The translations under genes were made by a program, and so were the position numbers. Shown here one piece after another: positions 1-4,931 of a stretch of 7,755 bases of DNA. The notes below the pieces were generated by a model, which did not search any database, was not told the origin of the DNA, and saw only the letters and a program-made list of their open reading frames with translations. This stretch comes from Candidatus Pygmaiobacter gallistercoris (GTDB lineage Bacteria; Bacillota; Clostridia; Oscillospirales; Ruminococcaceae), in the NCBI GenBank assembly GCA_019113125.1, contig DXIA01000050.1, positions 1 to 7,755 on the forward strand, written 5' to 3'. Position 1 is the stretch's first letter. Each line of letters starts with the position of its first letter.

Positions 1-408
1 GTACGACATCAGTACAACGCACTGGCAAAGAAGGTAATGCGGGGCGAGGCAATCAGTTACCGCCGCGCCCTTGCAAGACGGGCGGCCCGGGAAATGAGCT
101 TTTCGGAACTGAAGGAAAGTGAACTGGCGCAGCTCTTCACGATAGACGAATATGAAAGCGACTACTTTCATTTTCGGGTATCCGGCTTTGATGTGCGTAT
201 CCAGGATGAACTCCTTGCCGAGGCCCTCAGCGCTTTACCAAAGCGAAAACGCGAGATTGTGCTTTTGTCCTATTTTCTGGACATGAGTGACGAGGAGATT
301 GGCGCGCTGCTGAATGTGGTGCGCACGACGGTATTCCGGCACAGAAAATCTGCGCTCGCGAAGATCAAACAGTATTTGGAGGAAAAAGCAAATGGGAAAT
401 ACGAGTAA
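1..408 (+). CDS. Sigma-70-like regulator of ICE (5' partial)
   Basis: This is a small RNA polymerase sigma-factor-like protein of the kind found beside the recombination genes of Tn916-type elements (Tn916 orf7 class), presumed to control element gene expression. The reading frame is open from the first base, giving 135 residues. The ATG at 37 lacks a visible ribosome binding site and family members start with a longer N-terminus, so the true start is probably upstream. Counting from the ATG at 37, residues 20-35 carry the characteristic EMSFSEL segment. Residues about 67-115 form a region-4-like helix-turn-helix that begins LPKRKREIVLLSYF and continues through SDEEIGALL to RTTVFRHRKSAL, which would contact a -35 element. 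The last 17 bases overlap the next gene, suggesting translational coupling. Family assignment is firm; the promoters it recognises are unknown. Confidence 0.85.
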   Translation, partial: VRHQYNALAKKVMRGEAISYRRALARRAAREMSFSELKESELAQLFTIDEYESDYFHFRVSGFDVRIQDELLAEALSALPKRKREIVLLSYFLDMSDEEIGALLNVVRTTVFRHRKSALAKIKQYLEEKANGKYE

Positions 409-634
409 AAAATCCGAAAATCTTTTGCCGTTCTCGGTGATCGCCGCGGCGACAAAGGGGGACACAGATGCGATCTGCGCGGTCTTAAAACACTATGAGG
501 GTTACATAGCCAAACTCTGCACCCGGACGGTGAGGGACAGTGAGGGCAATCTCCGCTCCTATGTGGATGAAGAGATGCGCCACAGGTTACAGGTGCGCCT
601 GATTACCCGCACCCTCGCGTTCCGTATCGAGTAG
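392..634 (+). CDS. Short helix-turn-helix ICE protein
   Basis: This 80-residue protein resembles the small helix-turn-helix proteins (HTH_16 type, Tn916 orf8-like) that follow the sigma-like gene in Firmicute ICEs. Its N-terminal half holds the typical stretch around residues 11-44, with LLPFSVIAAATKGD, then AICAVLKHYEGYIAKLC, and the C-terminus ends in LRSYVDEEMRHRLQVRLITRT. The ATG at 392 is chosen because GGAGG at 378-382 precedes it by 9 bases. An earlier in-frame ATG at 314 would lie deep inside the sigma-like gene without a ribosome binding site. The overlap with the upstream gene implies co-translation. In such elements this pair is thought to act in regulation of transfer or excision; nothing in this sequence shows the exact target. 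Confidence 0.8.
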   Translation: MGNTSKKSENLLPFSVIAAATKGDTDAICAVLKHYEGYIAKLCTRTVRDSEGNLRSYVDEEMRHRLQVRLITRTLAFRIE

Positions 635-636
635 TG

Positions 637-679
637 GCGATCCCATGCGGGGATCGCGTGCTGCGTTGCCCGCATGGGA
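637..679 (+). other. Two mutually exclusive stem-loops after HTH gene
   Basis: Two perfect inverted repeats share bases and cannot form together. One is GCGATCCC (637-644) with GGGATCGC (650-657), an 8-bp stem with a 5-base loop. The other is TCCCATGCGGG (641-651) with CCCGCATGGGA (669-679), an 11-bp stem with a 17-base loop. They start three bases after the HTH stop codon. No T-run follows, so a simple terminator is unlikely. This could be an RNA switch, an mRNA-end stabiliser or a protein-binding palindrome. Confidence 0.55.
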
Positions 680-693
680 AACCTTTGTCGTTC

Positions 694-727
694 TGTAAAA
701 GCATATCGAAAGCGGTATGCTTTTACG
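694..727 (+). other. 11-bp hairpin
   Basis: GTAAAAGCATA (695-705) and TATGCTTTTAC (716-726) form a perfect 11-bp inverted repeat around a 10-base loop, extendable by a T-G pair at 694/727. The stem is A/T-rich in its outer part and is not followed by a T-run. Such a symmetrical site could be a hairpin in the transcript or an operator for a dimeric DNA-binding protein; the role is unknown. Confidence 0.5.
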
Positions 728-751
728 GGCCGATAAAGCCTGATTGATCTT

Positions 752-784
752 TGAAAAAGAAAGCCCGGCAAAAGACCGCCGGGC
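752..784 (-). terminator. Terminator-like hairpin read on - strand
   Basis: GCCCGGC (763-769) and GCCGGGC (778-784) pair over 7 bp with an 8-base loop. Read on the - strand the stem is followed by TTTCTTTTTC (762 down to 753), a fair intrinsic-terminator T-tract. On the + strand the stem is followed by AGCATAAGG, so it would not terminate forward transcription. No - strand gene is evident to its right, so it may serve an antisense RNA or only be a structural hairpin. Confidence 0.4.
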
Positions 785-815
785 AGCATAAGGCAGACGG
801 ACACGATCTGTCTGT

Positions 816-1075
816 GTGGAGCCGGTCGGCCGGTGCGCTATGACCCTGTTGCAAGTCCGCAGGACGGGACCCCTACAAAACAGGCGAGCGACAAAACCAG
901 GCCGCGAAACAGGGGTGGCAGCCTGTGGGCGAGGATGCACAGACAGGACAATGCGACTCCCGCGTTGAACGCCCTCAAAGCATTGCGCGGCGCACCCATC
1001 AGCATGGGCCGGGGTGAGATTCCCGTGGAGCTGCAGCCGGCAGCCGTCCGTTTTCTTGCCTGTTTTATTTTTTGA
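816..1075 (+). ncRNA. Candidate structured RNA between HTH and xis
   Basis: No convincing protein gene occupies this GC-rich stretch, but consecutive inverted repeats do: CCCTGTT (844-850) with AACAGGG (908-914), enclosing GTCC (855-858) with GGAC (862-865); then CCTGT (922-926) with ACAGG (943-947), AATGC (950-954) with GCATT (980-984), CCCAT (995-999) with ATGGG (1004-1008), CGGG (1010-1013) with CCCG (1022-1025), and GCTGC (1030-1034) with GCAGC (1040-1044). The last stem is followed after six bases by a T-rich tract beginning TTTTCTTGCC. The series of non-overlapping helices ending near a T-tract suggests a folded transcript, perhaps a leader for xis-int regulation. An 80-codon frame at 833-1075 runs through the same bases; it has no good ribosome binding site, is rich in Arg, Pro and Gly and shows no recognisable domain, so I do not call it a gene. 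Short helices also arise by chance in GC-rich DNA. I do not recognise an Rfam family. Confidence 0.3.
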
Positions 1076-1114
1076 ATCCATCTTCTTCTTTTTATTTATG
1101 GATAATTCCTAAAT

Positions 1115-1126
1115 TTTTGATTAGCA
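1115..1126 (+). repeat. 12-base repeat shared with the int 3' side
   Basis: TTTTGATTAGCA occurs here and again, identical and in the same orientation, at 2923-2934 behind the integrase gene. This copy borders the putative xis promoter, so a protein binding the motif at the element end could also act on xis-int transcription. Confidence 0.5.
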
Positions 1127-1127
1127 G

Positions 1128-1156
1128 CAGACAAACCCGAAACGGCGCGATACAAT
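1128..1156 (+). promoter_or_regulatory. Putative xis-int promoter
   Basis: A -35-like CAGACA (1128-1133) and a -10-like TACAAT (1151-1156, 5 of 6 consensus) are separated by 17 bases. They lie 60 bases ahead of the excisionase start, in the only A/T-rich part of the interval. The -35 matches only 4 of 6 consensus positions, which would suit a regulated promoter, possibly one helped by the element's own sigma-like protein. A copy of the integrase-end repeat (1115-1126) ends one base before the -35 box. Confidence 0.5.
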
Positions 1157-1218
1157 GGGGATGGGAGGTAGAGAGAAACACCCTTTTGCGTGCCGGTTCT
1201 GAGCGAAAGGAGGCTGCT

Positions 1219-1425
1219 GTGTCAGAACTTCAGAACGGTACCGGGAAAAGGCCGATGGAATGCCGCACCTACACCGTAGACGAGGTCGCCCAGATGCTGG
1301 GCGTCAGCGCCTCGCAGGCGTATCGCCTGGTGCGGGAGGGCCTTTTCAAAAGTGTACGAATTGGCAACGCCATACGAATTCCGAAACGGTCGTTCGATCA
1401 GTGGCTGGAGCCGCTTGACCTGTGA
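1219..1425 (+). CDS. xis: Excisionase-like HTH DNA-binding protein
   Basis: This is a 68-residue protein with the winged helix-turn-helix of the MerR/excisionase type (HTH_17). Residues 17-29 read TYTVDEVAQMLGV, followed by the recognition helix SASQAYRLVREGL (30-42), the wing VRIGNAIRIPK (46-56) and the usual SFDQWLE end (58-64). Excisionases bend DNA at the element ends and steer the integrase toward excision. The GTG at 1219 is chosen because AAAGGAGG (1206-1213) precedes it by 5 bases; the in-frame ATG at 1255 has no such site, though it would still retain the whole domain. Only 21 bases separate it from the integrase gene, so the two form one operon. The role as excisionase rests on position and fold; a purely regulatory DNA-binding role is the alternative. 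Confidence 0.85.
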   Translation: MSELQNGTGKRPMECRTYTVDEVAQMLGVSASQAYRLVREGLFKSVRIGNAIRIPKRSFDQWLEPLDL

Positions 1426-1446
1426 CAGGAGAAAGGAAGATTCGCT

Positions 1447-2892
1447 ATGGCATCGATTATCAAAAGAAAGAAGAACTATTCCGTCGTCTACACCTATGTG
1501 GACGAAAACGGCAAAACCAAACAGAAGTGGGAGACCCGCTCGAGCTATCAGGACGCGCTGAAACGCAAAGCGGAGATCGAGAACCAGAAGAGCTCCCACT
1601 CCTTCCTTCCGCCTGCCGACCAGACGATCTCCGAGTTTATGTCCGACTTCGTCACCCTCTACGGCGAAAAGCGGTGGGGGGTCTCGATGTACGACAGCCA
1701 GAACGCGCTGATCGCAAACTACATCAACCCGATCATCGGGGAGATGAAGGTGCAGGAGGTCACCCCGCGGGTGGTGGACAAGTACATCCAGACCCTGCAG
1801 AAGACCCCGGCGGTCAACACCAAGATGCGTCGCGCCAAGACCGAGTTTGTCACCAGCGCGACGATCGAGAAGATCATCAAGCTGCTCCGCTGCGCCTTCA
1901 AGCAGGCGGTGCGGTGGGAGCTGGTCGCGAAGAACCCGTTCGACAATGTGGTGCTGCCGAAGGTGGAGTACAAGAGACGGGAGATCTGGACGGCCGATAT
2001 GATCCGCACCGCGCTGGATCAGTGCACCGACGGCAAGCTCTATGTCGCGATGAACCTCTCGTTCGCCTGTTCGCTGCGGATCGGGGAGATTCTGGGGCTG
2101 ACCTGGGAGAATGTCCACATCTCGGATGACGAGATCGGGATGGACAACGCCTATGTCTATATCGACAAGGAGCTGGCGCGGGCCTCCAAGCGGGCCATCG
2201 AGATGATCGGAAAGCGGGACATCTACCACATCTTTCCGCCGCTGCTCCCGAACACCAGCACCCGGATTATCCTGAAGAAACCCAAGACCAACTCCAGCAT
2301 CCGAAAGGTCTGGCTGCCCAGGACGGTGGCCTACATCCTGCGGGAGTGGAAGAAGTCGCAGGACGAGCTGCGGGCGCTGCTGGGGGAGGAGTACCAGGAT
2401 TACGATCTGGTGGTGGCGCTCTCGAACGGGCGGCCCTGCGAGGATCGGGTGATTTTGAAGTCGTTTGAGAAACTGCGGGAGGCAGCGGGGCTGCCGCGGG
2501 TGGTCTTCCACTCGCTGCGGCACTCGAGTACCACCTACAAGCTGAAACTCAACCACGGCGACCTCAAGGCGACCCAGGGGGACACCGGTCACGCCCAGAT
2601 CGACATGATCACCAACGTGTATGCCCACATTCTGGACGAGGATCGCAAGGTCAACGCCCAGAAGTTCGAGGACGCGTTCTATGCCTGCGCCAACCCCGAC
2701 CTGCGGGGAGTGCATCCGCCGGAGCCGAAAAAGGAGCCGGAAAAGGAACCAGAACCCGCTCCGGCAACCGCTCCGGCAACCGCCGCGCCCGCCCCGTTGG
2801 ATCTCGCGGGGCTGCTGGAACAGCTGAGCAAATCCCCCGAGCTGATCTCCGTACTTGCCGCATTGGCGGCGGCGGTTCCGTCCAAAAAGTAG
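1447..2892 (+). CDS. int: Tyrosine recombinase (ICE integrase)
   Basis: This 481-residue site-specific recombinase would cut and rejoin DNA at the element ends and the chromosomal target. Residues 2-45 form the small N-terminal arm-binding domain seen in Tn916/phage-type integrases, residues about 55-165 the SAM-like core-binding domain, and residues 175-400 the catalytic domain. Expected catalytic residues are present: Arg211 (SLRIGEILGL), a probable strand lysine at Lys287, His355 and Arg358 (HSLRH), His382 (TGHAQIDM) and nucleophile Tyr392 ten residues later (NVYAHI). It therefore appears active. After the catalytic domain comes an unusual tail: a Pro/Glu/Lys-rich linker at 424-450 followed by a Leu/Ala-rich helix at about 451-477. 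AGGA (1434-1437) precedes the ATG by 9 bases. The gene is next to and points towards the tRNA-Arg gene, its likely target. Confidence 0.95.
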   Translation: MASIIKRKKNYSVVYTYVDENGKTKQKWETRSSYQDALKRKAEIENQKSSHSFLPPADQTISEFMSDFVTLYGEKRWGVSMYDSQNALIANYINPIIGEMKVQEVTPRVVDKYIQTLQKTPAVNTKMRRAKTEFVTSATIEKIIKLLRCAFKQAVRWELVAKNPFDNVVLPKVEYKRREIWTADMIRTALDQCTDGKLYVAMNLSFACSLRIGEILGLTWENVHISDDEIGMDNAYVYIDKELARASKRAIEMIGKRDIYHIFPPLLPNTSTRIILKKPKTNSSIRKVWLPRTVAYILREWKKSQDELRALLGEEYQDYDLVVALSNGRPCEDRVILKSFEKLREAAGLPRVVFHSLRHSSTTYKLKLNHGDLKATQGDTGHAQIDMITNVYAHILDEDRKVNAQKFEDAFYACANPDLRGVHPPEPKKEPEKEPEPAPATAPATAAPAPLDLAGLLEQLSKSPELISVLAALAAAVPSKK

Positions 2893-2913
2893 GGCGGAAT
2901 GGTCGTTTTGGCA

Positions 2914-2985
2914 GATTGGCGGTTTTGATTAGCAAATCTGGACAAAAATGTTCAAATCCGATTAGCGGAACCCGGGCCAAAAATG
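2914..2985 (+). repeat. GATTRGC repeats, possible integrase arm sites
   Basis: Three GATT(A/G)GC motifs follow the integrase stop: GATTGGCGG (2914-2922), GATTAGCAA (2927-2935) and GATTAGCGG (2960-2968). The second and third each lead to CAAAAATG (2943-2950 and 2978-2985), giving two similar units of 24 and 26 bases. Direct repeats just inside an element end next to int are the expected arrangement for arm-type sites bound by the integrase N-terminal domain. Binding is inferred from position only. Confidence 0.5.
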
Positions 2986-3031
2986 CATAAACAATCAGAC
3001 CGACAAAAGCAGAAAAAATGAACACAAGAAA

Positions 3032-3064
3032 ACGCCGCAAACCACGAAAAGCGGCTTGCGGCGT
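3032..3064. terminator. Bidirectional terminator between int and tRNA
   Basis: ACGCCGCAA (3032-3040) and TTGCGGCGT (3056-3064) form a perfect 9-bp stem. On the + strand it is followed by CGTTTCTTT, and on the - strand by TTTCTTGTGT. It can stop the int transcript and, in the other direction, the tRNA transcript, whose mature 3' end lies only 8 bases away. If the element inserted at the tRNA 3' end, this hairpin is carried by the element and replaces the original tRNA terminator. Confidence 0.75.
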
Positions 3065-3072
3065 CGTTTCTT

Positions 3073-3110
3073 TGGCACCCCCGGCGAGAATCGAACTCAC
3101 AACTAACCCT
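3073..3110. other. Probable attachment site (attR side) in tRNA 3' half
   Basis: Integrases of this type commonly recombine within the 3' half of a tRNA gene, with the element copying that end so the tRNA stays intact. The tRNA here is complete and its 3' end abuts the int side. The crossover core is probably within the T-arm/acceptor part, but the partner repeat at the other end of the element lies outside the window, so its exact extent is not defined. Confidence 0.4.
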
Positions 3111-3147
3111 TAGGAGGGGTTTGTTATATCCATTTAACTACGGAGGC
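3073..3147 (-). tRNA. tRNA-Arg (anticodon CCT)
   Basis: The - strand folds into a full 75-base cloverleaf with encoded CCA (3075-3073). The acceptor strands GCCTCCG and CGGGGGT pair with one G-T and one T-G wobble. The D arm is GTTA/TAAC. The anticodon stem AACCC/GGGTT holds the loop CTCCTAA, so the anticodon is CCT, reading AGG codons as arginine. The T stem GTGAG/CTCGC holds the loop TTCGATT. The discriminator base is G. The gene is intact despite abutting the mobile element, as expected when integration restores the tRNA 3' end. Confidence 0.95.
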
Positions 3148-3227
3148 AGATTGAGAAAATATTCAATTTAGCGGGGCAGCCCGACCTGAAGTGAACGATT
3201 TTTAGGAGGCGGCCGCTCTGTCCGAAA

Positions 3228-3273
3228 GCGGTGGCGGGGAAACCCCTCTTTGCCGCCGCACCGCATGGTTTTT
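3228..3273 (+). terminator. Terminator-like hairpin without an upstream gene
   Basis: GCGGTG-GCGG (3228-3237) pairs with CCGC-CG-CACCGC (3253-3264, two-base bulge), and five bases later a TTTTT run begins (3269-3273). It looks like a forward intrinsic terminator, but the only feature to its left is the tRNA on the opposite strand. It may be the relic of a gene now gone, or just a hairpin insulating the following promoter. Confidence 0.4.
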
Positions 3274-3315
3274 GCAGTATCTGATATTATATAGGAAGAA
3301 AGGGAAAAAATCAAG

Positions 3316-3344
3316 TTGAAAAGTCACGTTGCCGGTGTTATAAT
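3316..3344 (+). promoter_or_regulatory. Strong sigma-70-type promoter for ktrB
   Basis: TTGAAA (3316-3321) and TATAAT (3339-3344) are separated by exactly 17 bases, and a TG at 3336-3337 gives an extended -10 (TGTTATAAT). That is 11 of 12 consensus bases. Transcription should start near 3351, which rules out the in-frame ATG at 3345 as the ktrB start. A short stem (ACCA 3353-3356 with TGGT 3365-3368) and seven T residues (3373-3379) lie in the early leader. Confidence 0.85.
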
Positions 3345-3413
3345 ATGCCGGTACCAGCTGTAATTGGTCGGATTTTTTTGGATGTTGCTTTTGAAATGTT
3401 GGAGGGATCGGAG

Positions 3414-4805
3414 TTGAAAAACAACTATTTTGGCCGTGCATTTGTCAGCCGGCCGGGCCACCTCTCCCCGACCCGGGTGATTGTGGCGAGTTTCTGTTTG
3501 GTGATCTTGACCGGCACCCTGCTGCTGATGCTGCCCATCTCGACCCGGGACGGCCAGATTGCGGCGGTCGACGCCCTTTTCACTGCGACCTCGGCCACCT
3601 GCGTGACCGGTCTGATCGTCTACGACACCTTCACCAAGTTTACCGGTTTTGGCCAGGCGGTGATCCTGATGCTGATTCAGGTCGGCGGTCTCGGCCTTGT
3701 CACCCTGACCACCTTCTTCAACCTCGCGCTGCGCAAGAAACTCGGATTTAAGCGGATGCTGCTGGCCAGCGAGTCGATCAGCCTCGACGAGGCGGCCGGC
3801 ACCAAAAAACTGCTCTATCTTGTGATGCAAACGAGTTTCGGCTTTGAGCTCGCCGGCGCGGCGGCGCTGGCGGCGGTCTTTGTGCCGAAGTTCGGGGTGG
3901 GGGGAATCTGGATGTCGATCTTCACCGCCGTGTCGGCTTTCTGCAACGCCGGATTTGACATCTTCGGTTTTCTCGAGCAGTACGGTAGCTTGACCAGCTT
4001 TGTCAACAACTGGTATGTGCTGGGCATTGTCGGCGGACTGATCGTCTGCGGCGGGCTCGGGTTCATCGTCTGGCAGGATCTGTTCGCCTTCCGCCGGCGC
4101 AAAAAGCTGACGCTGCACACCAAGCTCGTGTTGACTGTTACCGCAATTCTGATCCTCGGCGGTGCCGCCGCAATTGGGGCGATGGAGTGGAACAATCCCG
4201 ACACGATGGGCACCCTCTCGGTACCGAGCAAGATCCTCTCGAGTCTGTTCCAGTCGATCACCTGCCGGACCGCCGGCTTTAACAGCATTGACCAGGCCTC
4301 AATGCACTCGATCACCAAGCTGATCTGCACATTGCTGATGTTCATCGGCGCGGCCCCCGGCGGCACCGGCGGCGGCGTCAAGGTCAGCACCTTCACGATT
4401 ATTCTGCTCACCGTCGCGGCGGTGCTGCGCGGGCGGGAGGATCCGGTGCTGCGGGAGCGGCGGATCGATCGCAAGACGGTCTACCGCGCCCTCGCGATTG
4501 TCACCCTCGGCATCGGGGTGCTGATCTGCACCACCCTGTTTATGGTCTTTGATACCCCGGTCCCGGGCGGCCGGATCGACGACAACCTTGTCGACTGCCT
4601 GTTCGAGGCAGCGTCCGCCTTCGGCACTGTCGGCCTCTCGGTCGGCATCACCGCCCAGATCGGCGGTCTTGTGAAGGTCATCACCTCGCTGACCATGCTG
4701 ATCGGCCGGGTGGGTCCGGTTTCGATGGGCATCTCGCTCGCTGCGCGGGCAAACGAGCTTTCCCGTAGAGAGGTTCTGCCCGAGGCGCGGATCGTCGTCG
4801 GTTGA
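3414..4805 (+). CDS. ktrB: KtrB/TrkH-type potassium uptake channel subunit
   Basis: This 463-residue integral membrane protein is the ion-conducting subunit of a Ktr/Trk K+ uptake system. All four pore-loop selectivity-filter motifs of the SKT family are visible with their glycines: TSATCVTGL (59-67), FCNAGFD (176-182), TCRTAGFN (283-290) and AFGTVGLS (402-409). The intramembrane gating loop GAAPGGTGGGVK is at 312-323. The first membrane helix is about residues 22-42, and the length fits KtrB. The TTG at 3414 is chosen: GGAGG (3401-3405) lies 8 bases ahead, the next in-frame ATG upstream (3396) overlaps that region without its own site, and the ATG at 3345 lies before the predicted transcription start. 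A KtrA/TrkA-type RCK gating partner is needed in known systems; none is in this window, so it is either encoded elsewhere or shared. KtrB versus TrkH naming rests on length and lack of extra N-terminal helices. Confidence 0.9.
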   Translation: MKNNYFGRAFVSRPGHLSPTRVIVASFCLVILTGTLLLMLPISTRDGQIAAVDALFTATSATCVTGLIVYDTFTKFTGFGQAVILMLIQVGGLGLVTLTTFFNLALRKKLGFKRMLLASESISLDEAAGTKKLLYLVMQTSFGFELAGAAALAAVFVPKFGVGGIWMSIFTAVSAFCNAGFDIFGFLEQYGSLTSFVNNWYVLGIVGGLIVCGGLGFIVWQDLFAFRRRKKLTLHTKLVLTVTAILILGGAAAIGAMEWNNPDTMGTLSVPSKILSSLFQSITCRTAGFNSIDQASMHSITKLICTLLMFIGAAPGGTGGGVKVSTFTIILLTVAAVLRGREDPVLRERRIDRKTVYRALAIVTLGIGVLICTTLFMVFDTPVPGGRIDDNLVDCLFEAASAFGTVGLSVGITAQIGGLVKVITSLTMLIGRVGPVSMGISLAARANELSRREVLPEARIVVG

Positions 4806-4823
4806 CTTTTTTCGCGGCGGTGG

Positions 4824-4852
4824 TTGACGGATCGCCCTGCATGTATTATCAT
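4824..4852 (+). promoter_or_regulatory. Putative feo operon promoter
   Basis: TTGACG (4824-4829) and TATCAT (4847-4852) are spaced by 17 bases and match 10 of 12 consensus positions. Transcription would start near 4859, at the base of the GC-rich palindrome, leaving a leader of roughly 70 bases before feoA. A much weaker alternative (TTGAAG at 4890-4895, TAACAC at 4913-4918) overlaps the operator-like palindrome. Confidence 0.7.
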
Positions 4853-4857
4853 AAATA

Positions 4858-4884
4858 CGCGGCCGGACGCTGTGTCCGGCCGCG
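4858..4884 (+). terminator. GC-rich 11-bp hairpin, ktrB terminator or feo 5' stem
   Basis: CGCGGCCGGAC (4858-4868) and GTCCGGCCGCG (4874-4884) pair perfectly around a 5-base loop and are followed by TCTGTTTG. As a very stable stem with a modest T-tract it could terminate ktrB transcripts. It also falls exactly on the predicted feo transcription start, so in that transcript it would be a 5'-end hairpin protecting the mRNA. Both roles are possible at once. Confidence 0.55.
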
Positions 4885-4900
4885 TCTGTTTGAAGGATTC

Positions 4901-4916
4901 GTTAGCCAAAACTAAC
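4901..4916. promoter_or_regulatory. Operator-like palindrome upstream of feoA
   Basis: GTTAG and CTAAC flank six bases (GTTAGccaaaaCTAAC). The TTAG/CTAA half-sites resemble those bound by DtxR/IdeR-type iron-dependent repressors, which commonly control feo genes in Gram-positive bacteria. It sits 15 bases ahead of the feoA start and about 40 bases downstream of the predicted transcription start, where a repressor could block elongation. The match to a full 19-base DtxR box is only partial. Confidence 0.45.
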
Positions 4917-4931
4917 ACATAGAGGAAGAGG

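Larger units (their letters stand above)
1..3072 (+). mobile_element. Right end of a Tn916-like ICE (partial)
   Basis: Sigma-like regulator, short HTH protein, excisionase-like protein and tyrosine recombinase occur in that order on one strand and stop next to the 3' end of a tRNA gene. This is the regulatory/recombination end of Tn916-type conjugative elements in Firmicutes. Conjugation and cargo genes would lie left of the window. The right boundary is inferred: it must lie between the integrase stop at 2892 and about 3110, most likely at the tRNA 3' end. The left end and its matching repeat are not visible, so neither element size nor mobility can be judged. Everything right of the tRNA looks like ordinary chromosomal genes, which supports the boundary. 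Confidence 0.7.

Noticed and set aside
833..1075. 80-codon + strand frame
   Set aside because: No good ribosome binding site at its ATG and no known fold; the inverted repeats suggest a non-coding role. It remains the main alternative to the RNA call.
816..1075. Group II intron or known ribozyme
   Set aside because: Phrases such as GTGCGC and GCAAGTCC recall intron or ribozyme cores, but no domain V, catalytic core or reverse transcriptase is present.
587..1081. 164-codon - strand frame across the xis upstream region
   Set aside because: Composition is Arg/Pro/Gly-rich with no domain, and it crosses the inverted repeats; it reads as an accident of GC-rich DNA.
1222..2715. 497-codon open frame on the - strand
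   Set aside because: Antisense shadow of the integrase and xis genes; no domain recognisable and no ribosome binding site.
2893..3072. CRISPR-like array
   Set aside because: Only two to three short, imperfect GATTAGC units with uneven spacing, no true repeat-spacer structure.
3148..3200. Promoter for the tRNA on the - strand
   Set aside because: A TATTTT at 3161-3156 is suitably placed as a -10, but no acceptable -35 lies 16-18 bases upstream of it, so it is not annotated.
3324..4118. 264-codon - strand frame opposite ktrB
   Set aside because: Shadow of ktrB, whose four pore motifs fix the coding strand.
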